A DNA stretch of 64,000 nucleotides, from positions 124,001 to 188,000 of the forward strand of contig NZ_JNXG01000008.1 of assembly GCF_000717025.1 (NCBI RefSeq), given 5' to 3'. Below, in pieces: positions 8,877-18,016 of the stretch (its first letter is position 1; every line of letters begins with the position of its first letter). The position numbers and the translations under genes are program-made. This DNA is from Streptomyces atroolivaceus. GTDB lineage: Bacteria; Actinomycetota; Actinomycetes; Streptomycetales; Streptomycetaceae. A model generated the notes under the pieces. The model had not been told where the DNA came from, did no database searches, and worked only from the letters and a program-made list of their open reading frames with translations.

Positions 8877-9440
8877 CCGACAGGCCGGTCCGCACCCGTC
8901 GTACCGAGTCCGGTCACGCGCGCACGAACACAGAAGAGCCCTCTCGACTGGTCCGCCGTCCTGGCCGAGGGGGCTCGGCCCGTCACCGGACTCCGCGCCG
9001 CCGGCCCACCTACCGCACCATCACGACCTCAGCGGTCGGCTCCGGCAGCGCGCCCGGCGCCGTGCGTAAGCCTCACGTCGTGCAGCTTTCCCCTTTCTCC
9101 GGCCGCACGGGACCCGCATCCCGTGCGGTCGTTCTGCGTTCTCGGGCGTTCTCGGGCGCTCTCACGCCCCTGCGTTACGCCGATCTCTGCACAGCCTGAC
9201 GAAGTGCTCGCTCATGGTGAGGCCGTGGTCACGTTCACGACAACGCCTGGCAAGGTCAAGAAACTGTAAAATCGTTCGCCTTGCTGATTCGCGTTCACAT
9301 CTCTGACCGAGAAATCCTTGACCGAGAACCCGAACAGGCGGTTCAATCCCTGAAGTCCCCGTTCCCGCACGGGGCCCCGCTGAACGGCCGTACTGACGAA
9401 GTGCGTTCCCGTTCACAAGGCGGACCCCTGGAGGGGGCAC
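8877..9440 (+). other. 564-bp intergenic region without a supported gene
   Basis: No reading frame here has a credible start, codon pattern or recognisable product. It holds a terminator-like hairpin (9103-9128), a short-period repeat of TTCTCGGGCG near 9138-9160, and two copies of TGACCGAGAA at 9304-9313 and 9319-9328, exactly 15 bp apart, upstream of the symporter gene. An AT-richer patch (9257-9300) is the most likely promoter area for the symporter. Confidence 0.5.
9103..9128 (+). terminator. Hairpin downstream of scr2
   Basis: CCGCACGGGA (9103-9112) pairs perfectly with 9119-9128 around a 6-base loop and is followed by a short T-containing stretch. It lies about 225 bases past the scr2 stop, so the assignment to scr2 is tentative. 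Confidence 0.5.
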
Positions 9441-11021
9441 ATGAACAGTCTCGACTGGGCCGTGCTCATCGGCTACTTCGGTGTGATGGTCGCGATCGGA
9501 CTCTGGTCGCACAAGCGCGTGGACAACGTCAGCGACTTCTTCACGGCCGGCGGCAAGATGCCGTGGTGGCTGTCGGGCATCTCGCACCACATGTCCGGTT
9601 ACAGCGCGGTGATGTTCACCGGCTACGCGGGCATCGCCTATCAGTACGGCGTCACGTCCTTCGTGACCTGGTCGCTGCCGATCGCGATCGGCATCGGCAT
9701 CGGCGCGAAGCTCTTCGCACCCCGGCTCAACCGGCTGCGCTCGCGGCTGCATGTCGCCTCGCCGCTGGAGTACCTGAAGAACCGCTACAACGTCCCGACC
9801 CAGCAGGCCCTCGCCTGGTCCGGACTGCTGCTGAAGATCGTCGACGTCGGTGCCAAGTGGGCCGCCATCGCCACTCTGCTCTCCGTCTTCACGGGGGCCA
9901 CCCTCACCCAGGGCATCTTCATCACCGGCATCGTCACGGCCGTGTACTGCACGGTCGGCGGACTGTGGGCCGACGCGCTCACGGAGCTGGGGCAGTTCAT
10001 CATCCAGCTCTTCGCCGGTGTGGCCATGCTCGTGATCGTCATGAGCAAGCTCGGCGGCTTCAGCTCACTGTGGACGGTCTGGGACAAGCTCCCCGAGGGC
10101 CACACGGAGCCGACGGCCGGCCCCTACACGGTGACCTTCCTGCTGGCATACCTCTTCATCAAGACCTTCGAGTACAACGGCGGCATGTGGAACCAGGCCC
10201 AGCGCTACATGGCCACGGACTCCGCACGTTCCGCGACCCGTTCGGCCTACCTGTCCGCCGTCCTGTGGCTGGTCTGGCCGGTCGTGCTCTTCTTCCCGAT
10301 GTGGGTGGCCCCGCTGCTCGTCGAGGCCCAGAAGCCCGACGCCTCGGACAGTTACGCCCTGATGACCGAGCAGCTGATGCCGCACGGTCTGCTGGGTCTG
10401 GTCGTCGTCGGGTTCTTCTCGCACACGATGGCCATGTGTTCCTCCGACGCCAACGCCATCGCGGCCGTCTTCACCCGGGACATCGCGCCGGTCTTCTCCA
10501 AGGCGGCCCGCACCTGGAGCAACCGCAGCGGACTCATGGCCGCGCGGCTGTCCACGCTCGCCTTCCTCGGCCTGTCCATGGCGCTGGCGACCCAGATCAA
10601 CTCGCCGACGTTCAAGGACATCATCTCGGTCGTCATCAAGTGGGTCGCAGGGCTGATGGGCCCGATCGCGATCCCGTTCATGCTGGGCCTGCTGCGCAGG
10701 TTCCGCCGCTCCGGTCCGACGGCGGCGCTCACCAGCTGGGCGGCGGGACTGCTCGCCTTCTTCTTCACCAACTACAACCTCGACGGCTCGGTGAAGACGG
10801 ACGTCGCGCTGCAGTACCAGGTGGCCCTGCCGCTGGCGATCTCCCTCGTGCTCTACATCGTCATCGGCTTCATCAAGCCCGAGGACACCCCGGAGCGCGA
10901 CGCCCTCATCGAGACGATCAACACGGACGACGGGGGCCCGGCCGGCGGAGCGGCGGCGGCCGTTCCCCTGCAGAAGCCCGGCCCGGAGAGCACGGGCGTC
11001 CCGGAGGGCGTGAAGGACTGA
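9441..11021 (+). CDS. Sodium:solute symporter (SSS family)
   Basis: A 526-residue polytopic membrane protein of the sodium:solute symporter family, which imports sugars, organic acids or similar solutes with Na+. About 13 hydrophobic spans start at LDWAVLIGYFGVMVAIGLW. The early DFFTAGGKMPWWLSGISHHMSGYSAVMFTGYAG segment and the later SHTMAMCSSDANAIAAVFTRDI match the sodium-site helices TM1 and TM8 of the family. The C-terminal ~50 residues are soluble and Pro/Gly-rich. The ATG has GGAGG 6 bases upstream. It is monocistronic and ends at a bidirectional hairpin. The substrate cannot be read from the sequence; the family includes solute carriers close to sugar transporters. Confidence 0.9.
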   Translation: MNSLDWAVLIGYFGVMVAIGLWSHKRVDNVSDFFTAGGKMPWWLSGISHHMSGYSAVMFTGYAGIAYQYGVTSFVTWSLPIAIGIGIGAKLFAPRLNRLRSRLHVASPLEYLKNRYNVPTQQALAWSGLLLKIVDVGAKWAAIATLLSVFTGATLTQGIFITGIVTAVYCTVGGLWADALTELGQFIIQLFAGVAMLVIVMSKLGGFSSLWTVWDKLPEGHTEPTAGPYTVTFLLAYLFIKTFEYNGGMWNQAQRYMATDSARSATRSAYLSAVLWLVWPVVLFFPMWVAPLLVEAQKPDASDSYALMTEQLMPHGLLGLVVVGFFSHTMAMCSSDANAIAAVFTRDIAPVFSKAARTWSNRSGLMAARLSTLAFLGLSMALATQINSPTFKDIISVVIKWVAGLMGPIAIPFMLGLLRRFRRSGPTAALTSWAAGLLAFFFTNYNLDGSVKTDVALQYQVALPLAISLVLYIVIGFIKPEDTPERDALIETINTDDGGPAGGAAAAVPLQKPGPESTGVPEGVKD

Positions 11022-11050
11022 CCGGCCCCGCACGCGGGGCACTCGGACGG

Positions 11051-11076
11051 TGGGCGGGCGCGGCGGCGCCCGCCCA
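11051..11076 (+). terminator. Bidirectional terminator between convergent genes
   Basis: TGGGCGGGCGC (11051-11061) pairs perfectly with 11066-11076 around a GGCG loop. It sits in the 80-base gap between the convergent symporter and ADP-ribosylglycohydrolase-like genes and could serve both. Confidence 0.75.
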
Positions 11077-11101
11077 TCCCTGTCCTCCCGGACGCTCCCG
11101 C

Positions 11102-12217
11102 TCAGTCCCTCGGGTAGCGGGCCAGCCAGCCCGGGGCCACCGCGGTCGGACTGTGCAGAGCGGGACCCTGGGTCATCTCCATCGCGAAGTCGTCGGAGAG
11201 TTCGAGGAGCGTCGAGCGCCCCTCCAGTTCCGCCAGCCAGGCCGGCGGCAGCGCCGTCTCGCCGTGCAGCGCCCCGAGAAGGGCCCCGCAGACGGCCCCT
11301 GTGGCCGCGGACGGCCCGGAGTGGTTCACGGCGAGCCGCAGCCCGTGACGTACGTCCTCGCCCACCAGCGCGCAGTAGAGCGCCACAGCGAGCACCTCCT
11401 CCGCGGAGTCGGTGTCACCGAGCGCCTCGATGAGGGCGGGCCCGGGGATCCCCTGCCGTACGGAGCCGAGGGCCTGCCGGAGCGCCTCGGTGACCTGCTC
11501 GTTGCCCGGACGCCCGGCGAGCAGGGCGAGCGCGTGCTGCACCGAACCGTCCAGGGTCTCCCCGCGGGCCAGTCCGTGCACCATGACGGCGAGGGCTCCG
11601 GCCGCGAGCTGGGCGGTGGCGTGGCCGTGGGTGTGGGCGGCGCACTCGACGGCCAGCTGGAGGACGAGCTGTGGCTCCCAGCCGACGAGCAGCCCGAAGG
11701 GCGTGGAGCGGGTGAGCGCGGCCGAGTCCCGCGCGGCGGGGTTCTTGGGCACGGCGAGCGTGCCCATCGTGGCGTCGCCGAAGCCGACGAGGCACTCCCG
11801 GGTGGGGGCGCGGCGGGTGTACAGCCACTCCTCCCTGGCCAGCCAGCCGTTGTCCTTGCGGCGTTCGTCGGGCCCCCAGGCGCTCTGGGTGGCCGCCCAG
11901 CGCAGATGGGCGCGGTGCACGTCCGTGGGCGGGTGCCAGGCGCCGGTGTCACGACGGACCTGGGCGCGGATCAGCCCGTCGACGGTGAAAAGGGTGAGCT
12001 GGGTGACGGCGGTGACGGCCCCCCGTCTTCCGTGCACGGGGACGAAGTCGGCCACCCCGTCCACGCCGTGGGCGGCGCGTATGGCCTCCAGGGTGAGCCC
12101 CGAGACACCCGCCCCGAGCGCGTCCCCGATGGCACCGCCGAGCAGGGCCCCGCGCACCCGGCCCCGGAAGTCCTGCTGCTGGACACGGCCCCAGACAGCT
12201 GTGGTCCCTGTGCTCAC
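11102..12217 (-). CDS. ADP-ribosylglycohydrolase-like protein lacking the metal-binding Asp residues
   Basis: A 371-residue all-helical protein of the ADP-ribosylglycohydrolase family, whose active members remove ADP-ribose from modified proteins or nucleic acids with two Mg ions. The fold markers are present: RGALLGGAIGDALGA near residue 20, the LTLFTVDGLIRA helix and NHSG...TGAVCGALLGALHG near the C-terminus. The usual TDDTQM metal site reads TAVTQL here, and the usual GDSDSTG site reads GPSAATG, so the acidic ligands are gone. The start is the GTG at 12217, preceded by GAAGGGG. This suggests a pseudo-enzyme or a binding role. It is monocistronic and convergent with the symporter gene. Confidence 0.88.
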   Translation of the reverse strand: MSTGTTAVWGRVQQQDFRGRVRGALLGGAIGDALGAGVSGLTLEAIRAAHGVDGVADFVPVHGRRGAVTAVTQLTLFTVDGLIRAQVRRDTGAWHPPTDVHRAHLRWAATQSAWGPDERRKDNGWLAREEWLYTRRAPTRECLVGFGDATMGTLAVPKNPAARDSAALTRSTPFGLLVGWEPQLVLQLAVECAAHTHGHATAQLAAGALAVMVHGLARGETLDGSVQHALALLAGRPGNEQVTEALRQALGSVRQGIPGPALIEALGDTDSAEEVLAVALYCALVGEDVRHGLRLAVNHSGPSAATGAVCGALLGALHGETALPPAWLAELEGRSTLLELSDDFAMEMTQGPALHSPTAVAPGWLARYPRD

Positions 12218-12402
12218 CGTGCCCCTTCCGCCCGACCCTCCGTGTGCGACTGCGCAAGCACTGTAATCGAACGGGAAGCAGCGGTTCAGGGACGGAACGG
12301 AATGTACGGAGTTTCGCCTCCTGGCACGTGACCGACCCATATCCGGTGAACTGCCTGCCGCGCGAGGAGCCGGGGCTGACCCCCCGGCGGCAGGCAGCAG
12401 GG

Positions 12403-12440
12403 GCCGCTGCCGAGGCCGTCGCCCCTGGCCCGGCAGCGGC
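12403..12440 (-). terminator. Hairpin after the AhpD-like gene
   Basis: GCCGCTGCCG (12403-12412) pairs with CGGCAGCGGC (12431-12440) across an 18-base loop, immediately past the stop of the minus-strand carboxymuconolactone decarboxylase-like gene. The long loop makes this weaker than most others in the window. Confidence 0.5.
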
Positions 12441-12448
12441 AGCCCCGT

Positions 12449-12922
12449 TCAGCCGAACATGCCCGGCTGGTAGTCACCGGCAGGCTGCTGGACCATGACG
12501 TTCATCCGGTTGTAGGCGTTGATCACGGCGATCAGACCCACCAGGGCGGCGAGCTGGTCCTCGTCGTAGTGCTTCGCAGCGTTCGCCCACGCCTCGTCCG
12601 AGACGCCCCCGGCGGCGTCCGCGATGCGCGTTCCCTGCTCCGCCAGCTCCAGTGCGGCGCGCTCGGCGTCGGTGAAGACGGTGGCCTCCCGCCAGGCCGC
12701 GATCAGGTTCAGCCGGAGCCCCGTCTCACCGGCCGCAGCGGCCTCCTTGGTGTGCATGTCGAGGCAGAATCCGCAGCCGTTGATCTGGCTGGCCCGGATC
12801 TTCACCAGTTCCTGGGTCGTGGCCGGCAGTCCCGAGTCCGTGACCACCTTGCCCGCCGAGTTGATGTGCTTCAGGAACTTGGCCGCGAAGGGGCTGGCGA
12901 ACATGTTCAGACGAGCATCCAT
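12449..12922 (-). CDS. Carboxymuconolactone decarboxylase/AhpD-family peroxidase-like protein
   Basis: A 157-residue AhpD-like protein. The CGFCLDMH motif (CxxC plus a nearby His, about residues 51-58) is the redox centre of alkylhydroperoxidase AhpD, so a peroxide-reducing or thiol-exchange role is likely rather than decarboxylation. The ATG at 12922 has GGGAG 6 bases upstream, and residues upstream of it look like non-coding sequence. A second helical half (residues 90-145, LAALVGLIAVINAYNRMNV) completes the domain. It lies just downstream of the Old Yellow Enzyme gene on the same strand, with about 170 bases between, so coregulation is possible but not shown. Confidence 0.88.
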   Translation of the reverse strand: MDARLNMFASPFAAKFLKHINSAGKVVTDSGLPATTQELVKIRASQINGCGFCLDMHTKEAAAAGETGLRLNLIAAWREATVFTDAERAALELAEQGTRIADAAGGVSDEAWANAAKHYDEDQLAALVGLIAVINAYNRMNVMVQQPAGDYQPGMFG

Positions 12923-13090
12923 CGTGTACTCCCATGCCGTTGCTGTTGTGCGGTTACACCCCTTCGACGGAACGGGCGGGACGGGATGTGACACGGGCGG
13001 GTGTGATCCACGTCTCGTGGACTCCGCCGCCGGTGCCGGCCTCACCCCGCCCTCCGCGCTTCCGCGGGCAGGACGGGCCCGCCCCGGTTC

Positions 13091-14197
13091 TCACGCGCCG
13101 GGCGGCAGGGCCGGGTAGTCCGTGTAGCCCGCCTCCCCGCCGACGTACATCAGGTACGCGTCCCGGACCTGGTTCACGGGAGTGCCCGTGCGCATGCGGC
13201 GGATCAGGTCGGGGTTGGCCAGGAAGGGGCGGCCGAGCGCGATCACGTCGGCTCCGGCGGTCAGCAGCCGCTCGGCGTGGGCGAGGCCGCCGTCGTCCGG
13301 GATGCGGTCCTTGGGCAGCACCGGGTTGGCGATCAGGGTTCCGGGCCAGTCCTTCCGGATGCGCTGGAAGACGGGGTCCTCCGGGTCGGCGTACCCCACG
13401 TGCAGATAGGCCAGACCACTTTCCGCCAGGGCCCCGAGGAGCGCCGGATAGATCTCCTCGGTGTCGCCCTCCTCGACGCCGTTGACCGTGCTCCACGGCG
13501 AGACGCGCAGGCCGACCCGCTCGGGGCCGATCGCCGCCGCCACGGCCTCGGTCACCTCGACGACGAAGCGGATGCGGTGGTCCACGGGACCGCCGTAGGC
13601 GTCGGTCCGCCGGTTCGTCCCCTGGGCCAGGAACTGGTGGAGCAGATGGCCGTTCGCGCTGTGCACCTCGACCCCCTCGAAGCCCGCCTCGATCGCGTTG
13701 CGGGCGGCGGAGGCGAAGTCCGCGACGGTGGACGCGATGTCCTCCGTGGTCATCTCACGGGGGACGACCGAGGGCACCCGCCCGGCCGGGGTGTGGATCG
13801 TCTCGGGCAGCGCGACAGGCGAAGGGGCGACGGGTGTCAGCCCGCTGGTGTCGGGGTGCCCGGCGCGCCCGCCGTGCTGGATCTGGAGGAACATCCGCCC
13901 GCCCTCCGCGCGGACCGCGTCGGTGACCCGGCGCCATCCGGCGACGTGGGCCGGGCTGTGGATGGCCGTGATGTTCGGGTACGTCTGCCCCACGGCGTTC
14001 GGCGTGGACGCCTCGGCGATGATCAGCCCGGCCGAGGCGCGCTGGGCGTAGTAGGTGGCCATGAGCGGGGTGGGTACGCCCTCGGGCGTGGCCCGGTTCC
14101 GGGTCAGCGGTGCCATCACGAGGCGGTGGGGAAGGGTGAGGGGGCCGAGTGCGACGGTCTCGAAGAGCTTCGGGGAGGAAGAGGCTGCGTTCGTCAT
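13091..14197 (-). CDS. Alkene reductase (Old Yellow Enzyme family, FMN-dependent)
   Basis: A 368-residue FMN/NAD(P)H enzyme that reduces activated C=C bonds, for example in enones or N-ethylmaleimide. It opens with LFETVALGPLTLPHRLVMAPLTRNRA, has the substrate-binding HSAN motif (His-x-x-Asn) followed by the typical HLLHQFLAQGTNRRTDAYGG, and ends with ALGRPFLANPDLIRRM, the phosphate-binding part of the TIM barrel. The ATG at 14197 has no Shine-Dalgarno site; the promoter predicted just upstream would start the transcript at or very near the ATG, so it is probably leaderless. It is divergent from a MerR gene that should control it. Confidence 0.92.
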   Translation of the reverse strand: MTNAASSSPKLFETVALGPLTLPHRLVMAPLTRNRATPEGVPTPLMATYYAQRASAGLIIAEASTPNAVGQTYPNITAIHSPAHVAGWRRVTDAVRAEGGRMFLQIQHGGRAGHPDTSGLTPVAPSPVALPETIHTPAGRVPSVVPREMTTEDIASTVADFASAARNAIEAGFEGVEVHSANGHLLHQFLAQGTNRRTDAYGGPVDHRIRFVVEVTEAVAAAIGPERVGLRVSPWSTVNGVEEGDTEEIYPALLGALAESGLAYLHVGYADPEDPVFQRIRKDWPGTLIANPVLPKDRIPDDGGLAHAERLLTAGADVIALGRPFLANPDLIRRMRTGTPVNQVRDAYLMYVGGEAGYTDYPALPPGA

Positions 14198-14203
14198 GCC
14201 TGC

Positions 14204-14235
14204 AAGGTAAGAATTGACACCGGTGTCAGGTTCAA
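14204..14235 (-). promoter_or_regulatory. MerR-type promoter with palindromic operator in an over-long spacer
   Basis: On the minus strand a -35-like TTGAAC and a -10-like TACCTT (or TTACCT) are separated by 19-20 bases instead of 17. The spacer holds the perfect 14-bp palindrome TGACACCGGTGTCA (14215-14228). A long spacer with a dyad inside it is the hallmark of MerR-activated promoters. The -10 element ends about 6 bases before the alkene reductase ATG. The divergent MerR gene starts 27 bases beyond the palindrome. Confidence 0.75.
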
Positions 14236-14254
14236 GTCCAGGAGGCGGAATCTC

Positions 14255-14629
14255 ATGCGGATCGGCGAGCTGGCCCGGCGTACGGGCGTGAGCGAGCGCT
14301 CCCTGCGCTACTACGAGACCCAGGGACTGCTGACAGCCGACCGTACCCCCGGCGGCCACCGCGACTACGCCGAGGGCGCGGTCGACCGCGTGATCCGCAT
14401 CCAGGAGTTCTACGCGGCCGGGCTGTGCAGCGCGAAGATCGCCGAGCTGCTTCCCTGCGTGCGGGACGCGGACGGCGGCCCCTCCGCGATCGCCACCCCG
14501 CGCCTGGTCGGCGACCTGTCCGTGGAGCGCGACCGCATCGACCGGAAGATCGACGAGTTGCGCCGCTCCAGGGAGGTACTGGACGACGTGATCGCCACGG
14601 CTGCGGGAGAGACCGCGAGCGGGGACTGA
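14255..14629 (+). CDS. MerR-family transcriptional regulator
   Basis: A 124-residue regulator that begins directly with the MerR winged-helix signature MRIGELARRTGVSERSLRYYE, continues with the wing YAEGAVDRVIRIQEFYAAG and ends in a coiled-coil dimerisation helix (about residues 88-115, SVERDRIDRKIDELRRSREVLDD). There is no large effector domain; two Cys (in GLCSAKIAELLPCV) could sense a metal, oxidant or electrophile. GGAGG lies 9 bases before the ATG. Its divergence from the alkene reductase and the MerR-type operator between them make it the likely activator of that gene. Confidence 0.92.
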   Translation: MRIGELARRTGVSERSLRYYETQGLLTADRTPGGHRDYAEGAVDRVIRIQEFYAAGLCSAKIAELLPCVRDADGGPSAIATPRLVGDLSVERDRIDRKIDELRRSREVLDDVIATAAGETASGD

Positions 14630-14662
14630 GCCCGGCCCCGGCTGGGGCCGGACGCCGTCCGG

Positions 14663-15217
14663 TCAGGAGCGCCCGCCGAACTGCCAGTTGTGCACCTCGA
14701 TGCCGGCGTACCGGTCCGGTGTCAGCACGGCGCGTGCCGTGGCCGCGTCCGGCGCCCGGACCAGCGCCGCCGTTCCCAGCCAGGTGGCGCCGTCGTCGGA
14801 CAGCAGCGGCCCGTAGGCGATCAGCTCGTCCCGGGCCGGCGGCAGGGTGAGGTCGGCGGCATGCCCGGCGCCGAGGCCGAGCACCAGGTACCGGCTGCCC
14901 TCGACCGGCCCGCCGGGGAAGTCCCACATGGTGCGTCCCAGCAGGTTGCGCCACCGGCGCAGCAGCACGTCCCGGTACACACCGGCCTGGTAGTTCGGCT
15001 CGTCGAAGGCGAACGCCCGGGCCGCGGCGGGATCGGGCAGGCCGAGGATGTGCACACTGCCGGTGGGGGTCTCACCGTCGTCGGCCATGGTCGGGCCCCG
15101 GGCGATCATCTCCTTCCCGTACCGGTCCATGTAGGACCAGTGGTCTTCGATCAGCTCGTCGCGCAGAGCCAGGGAGCCGGGCCGGTCACGGTGGAAGCAG
15201 AGGAACTCCATGCCCAC
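14663..15217 (-). CDS. Tandem YCII-domain protein
   Basis: A 184-residue protein made of two YciI-like ferredoxin-fold halves (residues 1-95 and 96-184), each built around the pattern of an N-terminal strand, a D/E-H-x-x-Y helix region and a final aromatic strand. YciI proteins are small and poorly characterised, with a conserved His-Asp pair; the first half has EDHWSYMDRYG. Which reaction it catalyses, if any, is unknown. The GTG at 15217 has GGAGG 6 bases upstream, better than the ATG two codons later. It is convergent with the MerR gene, 33 bases away. Confidence 0.8.
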   Translation of the reverse strand: MGMEFLCFHRDRPGSLALRDELIEDHWSYMDRYGKEMIARGPTMADDGETPTGSVHILGLPDPAAARAFAFDEPNYQAGVYRDVLLRRWRNLLGRTMWDFPGGPVEGSRYLVLGLGAGHAADLTLPPARDELIAYGPLLSDDGATWLGTAALVRAPDAATARAVLTPDRYAGIEVHNWQFGGRS

Positions 15218-15319
15218 AGGATCCCTCCACCGGGCCGCCCGGGTCGAGCGGATTCCGCTCGGCCGACGTCGTACCGTCCCCGGGATCCGCCGGCCGCCCG
15301 GGCCGCTCGCCCTGCCCCC

Positions 15320-17896
15320 TCAGCCCTCCAGCACCGGCAGCAGCTCCGGCAGGTGACCGTCCGACGCCGCCGCGGACGTGACGCGCTCCTCGGGCACCTC
15401 GCCGTACAGCGTCGTGCGCGGCTTCGCCGGCCGGCCCGCGAGGTCGGCGATGGCGACGAGGTCCTGGATCGAGCGGTACGAACCGTAACTGGAGCCCGCC
15501 ATACGGGAGATGGTCTCCTCCATCAGGGTCCCGCCGAGGTCGTTGGCGCCCGAGCGGAGCATCTCGGCCGCACCTTCCGCGCCGAGCTTCACCCAGCTGG
15601 TCTGGATGTTGGTGATGTGCGGGTGGAGCAGGAGGCGGGCCATCGCGGTGACGGCACGGTTGTCGCGGTCCGTGGGGCCGGGGCGCGCGATGCCCGCCAG
15701 GTAGACCGGGGCGTTGGTGTGGATGAAGGGCAGGGTGACGAACTCCGTGAAGCCGCCGGTCTCCTGCTGGAGCCGGGCCAGCGTCCTGAAGTGGCCGAGC
15801 CAGTGGCGGGGCTGGTCGACATGGCCGTACATCATCGTGGACGAGGAGCGCAGCCCCGTCTCGTGCGCCGTCCTGACGACCTCCAGCCAGGTGGCGGTCG
15901 GCAGCTTCCCCTTGGTGAGGATCCAGCGCACCTCGTCGTCGAGGATCTCCGCCGCGGTGCCGGGGATCGAGTCGAGCCCCGCGTCCTTGGCCGCGGTCAG
16001 CCAGTCCCGGATGGACATGCCTGTCCGGGTGGCCCCGTTGACGACCTCCATGGGCGAGAAGGCGTGGACGTGCATGCCGGGGACGCGTTCCTTCACCGCA
16101 CGGGCGATGTCGAAGTACGCGGTTCCGGGCAGGTCCGGGTGGATGCCGCCCTGCATGCAGACCTCGACGGCGCCGACGTCCCAGGCCTGTGCCGCGCGGT
16201 CGGCGACCTGGTCCAGGGAGAGGGTGTAGGCGTCCGCGTCCGTACGACGCTGGGCGAAGGCGCAGAAACGGCAGCCTGTGTAGCAGACGTTGGTGAAGTT
16301 GATGTTCCTGGTGACGATGTAGGTGACGTCGTCACCGACCACGTCGCGACGCAGGGTGTCCGCGATCCGGCACAGCTCGTCCAGGGCCGGTCCGTCCGCG
16401 TGGAGCAGGGCGAGGGCCTGGTCGTCGGTGAGTTTCGTGGGGTCGTCGGCGGCCTGGCTCAGCGCCTGGCGCACGTCGGCGTCGATCCGGGAGGGGACCA
16501 TCCCGGGTGCGGCTGCCTCGCGCAGGGCCTCCCAGTCGCCGTACACCTCGTCGAAGTCGTCGCGCCGGTCACCGGTGCGGCCCTCGGTGTCGATGGTCCG
16601 GTGCAGGTCGGTGCGGCCGGTGGCGTCGAAGCCCGCGTCGGGTTCCTGCCAGGGCAGTCCGGCCGGGATCGCCCCCTCCTTCGCGAGGCCCGTCTCCGGG
16701 TCCGCCAGCGCCCGCACGTGCGGCAGCAGCCGGGGGTCGAGCCACGGCTCGCCGCGCTGGATGAACTCCGGGTAGATGGTGAGGCGTTCGCGCAGCTGGA
16801 AGCCCGACTCCGCCGTACGGGCGGCCAGTTCGTCGATGTGCGGCCAAGGGCGCTCGGGGTTCACATGGTCCGGGGTGAGGGGCGAGACACCGCCCCAGTC
16901 GTCGATGCCCGCACCGATCAGCAGGGCGTACTCGGCGTCGACGAGATTCGGCGGGGCCTGGATGCGGGCCGAGGGGCCGAGGATGTGGCGGGCCACGGCG
17001 ATCGCGGCGGCCAGCTCCTCCAGTTCCGCGTCCGGCATCCCGCGCATCGCGGTGTCCGGCTTGGCGCGGAAGTTCTGGACGATGACCTCCTGGATGCCGT
17101 GGTAGGCGCGGGCCGTCCTGCGCAGCTCGAAGAGGGAGTCGGCCCGCTCCTCGTAGGACTCGCCGATCCCGATCAGGATGCCGGTGGTGAACGGCACGTT
17201 GGACCGGCCCGCGTCCTCCAGCACCCGCAGCCGGACGGCCGGCTCCTTGTCCGGGGACCCGTGGTGCGGGCCGCCCTTCTCGGACCACAGCCGGGTCGCC
17301 GTCGTCTCCAGCATCATGCCCATGGACGGGGCGACGGGCTTCAGCCTCTGCAGGTCCGTCCACGTCATCACCCCGGGGTTCAGGTGCGGCAGCAGCCCCG
17401 TCTCCTCCAGCACCCTGATCGCCATGGCCCGCACATAGGCCAGGGTGTCGTCGTAGCCCTCCGCCTCCAGCCACTCCCGGGCCTCGGGCCAGCGGTCCTC
17501 GGGCCGGTCGCCCAGCGTGAACAGGGCCTCCTTGCAGCCCATTTCGGCACCCTTGCGGGCGATGTCGAGGACCTCGTCCGGCGACAGGAACATCCCGTGC
17601 CCCGCCTTGCGAAGCTTGCCGGGCACGGTGACGAAGGTGCAGTAGTGGCAGGTGTCGCGGCAGAGCCGGGTCAGCGGGATGAAGACCTTGCGGGAGTACG
17701 TGATCACTCCCGGCCGACCGGCGGCATCGAGTCCGGCGTCCCTGACCCGGGCGGCGGAGGCGGTGAGATCGGTCAGGTCGTCCCCCCGCGCCTGGAGCAG
17801 GACGGCGGCCTCGGCCACGTCGAGGGCGACGCCGTCGCGGGCCCGCCGGAGGGCGCGCCGCATGGCGTTGGTCGTGGGGCGCTGAGGATCGGTCAT
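15320..17896 (-). CDS. fbiC: FO synthase, bifunctional CofG-CofH radical SAM enzyme (FbiC)
   Basis: An 858-residue fusion of two radical-SAM enzymes that together make the deazaflavin FO, precursor of coenzyme F420, from tyrosine and the flavin precursor 5-amino-6-ribitylaminouracil. The CofG half holds its 4Fe-4S cluster motif at Cys79, Cys83 and Cys86 (CRDTCHYC), and the CofH half holds one at Cys538, Cys542 and Cys545 (CYTGCRFC). The length matches actinobacterial FbiC. The ATG at 17896 precedes the conserved start [16 protein letters not shown]. It is divergent from a HAD hydrolase gene. The window also contains a luciferase-like oxidoreductase (near 28 kb) that could use the product. Confidence 0.97.
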   Translation of the reverse strand: MTDPQRPTTNAMRRALRRARDGVALDVAEAAVLLQARGDDLTDLTASAARVRDAGLDAAGRPGVITYSRKVFIPLTRLCRDTCHYCTFVTVPGKLRKAGHGMFLSPDEVLDIARKGAEMGCKEALFTLGDRPEDRWPEAREWLEAEGYDDTLAYVRAMAIRVLEETGLLPHLNPGVMTWTDLQRLKPVAPSMGMMLETTATRLWSEKGGPHHGSPDKEPAVRLRVLEDAGRSNVPFTTGILIGIGESYEERADSLFELRRTARAYHGIQEVIVQNFRAKPDTAMRGMPDAELEELAAAIAVARHILGPSARIQAPPNLVDAEYALLIGAGIDDWGGVSPLTPDHVNPERPWPHIDELAARTAESGFQLRERLTIYPEFIQRGEPWLDPRLLPHVRALADPETGLAKEGAIPAGLPWQEPDAGFDATGRTDLHRTIDTEGRTGDRRDDFDEVYGDWEALREAAAPGMVPSRIDADVRQALSQAADDPTKLTDDQALALLHADGPALDELCRIADTLRRDVVGDDVTYIVTRNINFTNVCYTGCRFCAFAQRRTDADAYTLSLDQVADRAAQAWDVGAVEVCMQGGIHPDLPGTAYFDIARAVKERVPGMHVHAFSPMEVVNGATRTGMSIRDWLTAAKDAGLDSIPGTAAEILDDEVRWILTKGKLPTATWLEVVRTAHETGLRSSSTMMYGHVDQPRHWLGHFRTLARLQQETGGFTEFVTLPFIHTNAPVYLAGIARPGPTDRDNRAVTAMARLLLHPHITNIQTSWVKLGAEGAAEMLRSGANDLGGTLMEETISRMAGSSYGSYRSIQDLVAIADLAGRPAKPRTTLYGEVPEERVTSAAASDGHLPELLPVLEG

Positions 17897-18016
17897 GGTC
17901 CGAGCATACGAGCGCCCCACCCGGGCCGGACCAGGGACTCTGTCCGGCGTAACCAGCCCTCCACCACTGGCGCCTTGGCCGTTATGTCCCGCTTGCCCCA
18001 TAGGCTCGGACGGGTG

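Noticed and set aside
9338..9356. Possible tRNA T-arm (GGTTCAATCCC)
   Set aside because: No matching acceptor, anticodon or D arms can be drawn around it.
14690..17990. Continuous open frame antisense to the YciI and fbiC genes, leading into the HAD gene
   Set aside because: Only the part from 18017 has a HAD domain; the rest mirrors fbiC, whose motifs are unmistakable on the minus strand.
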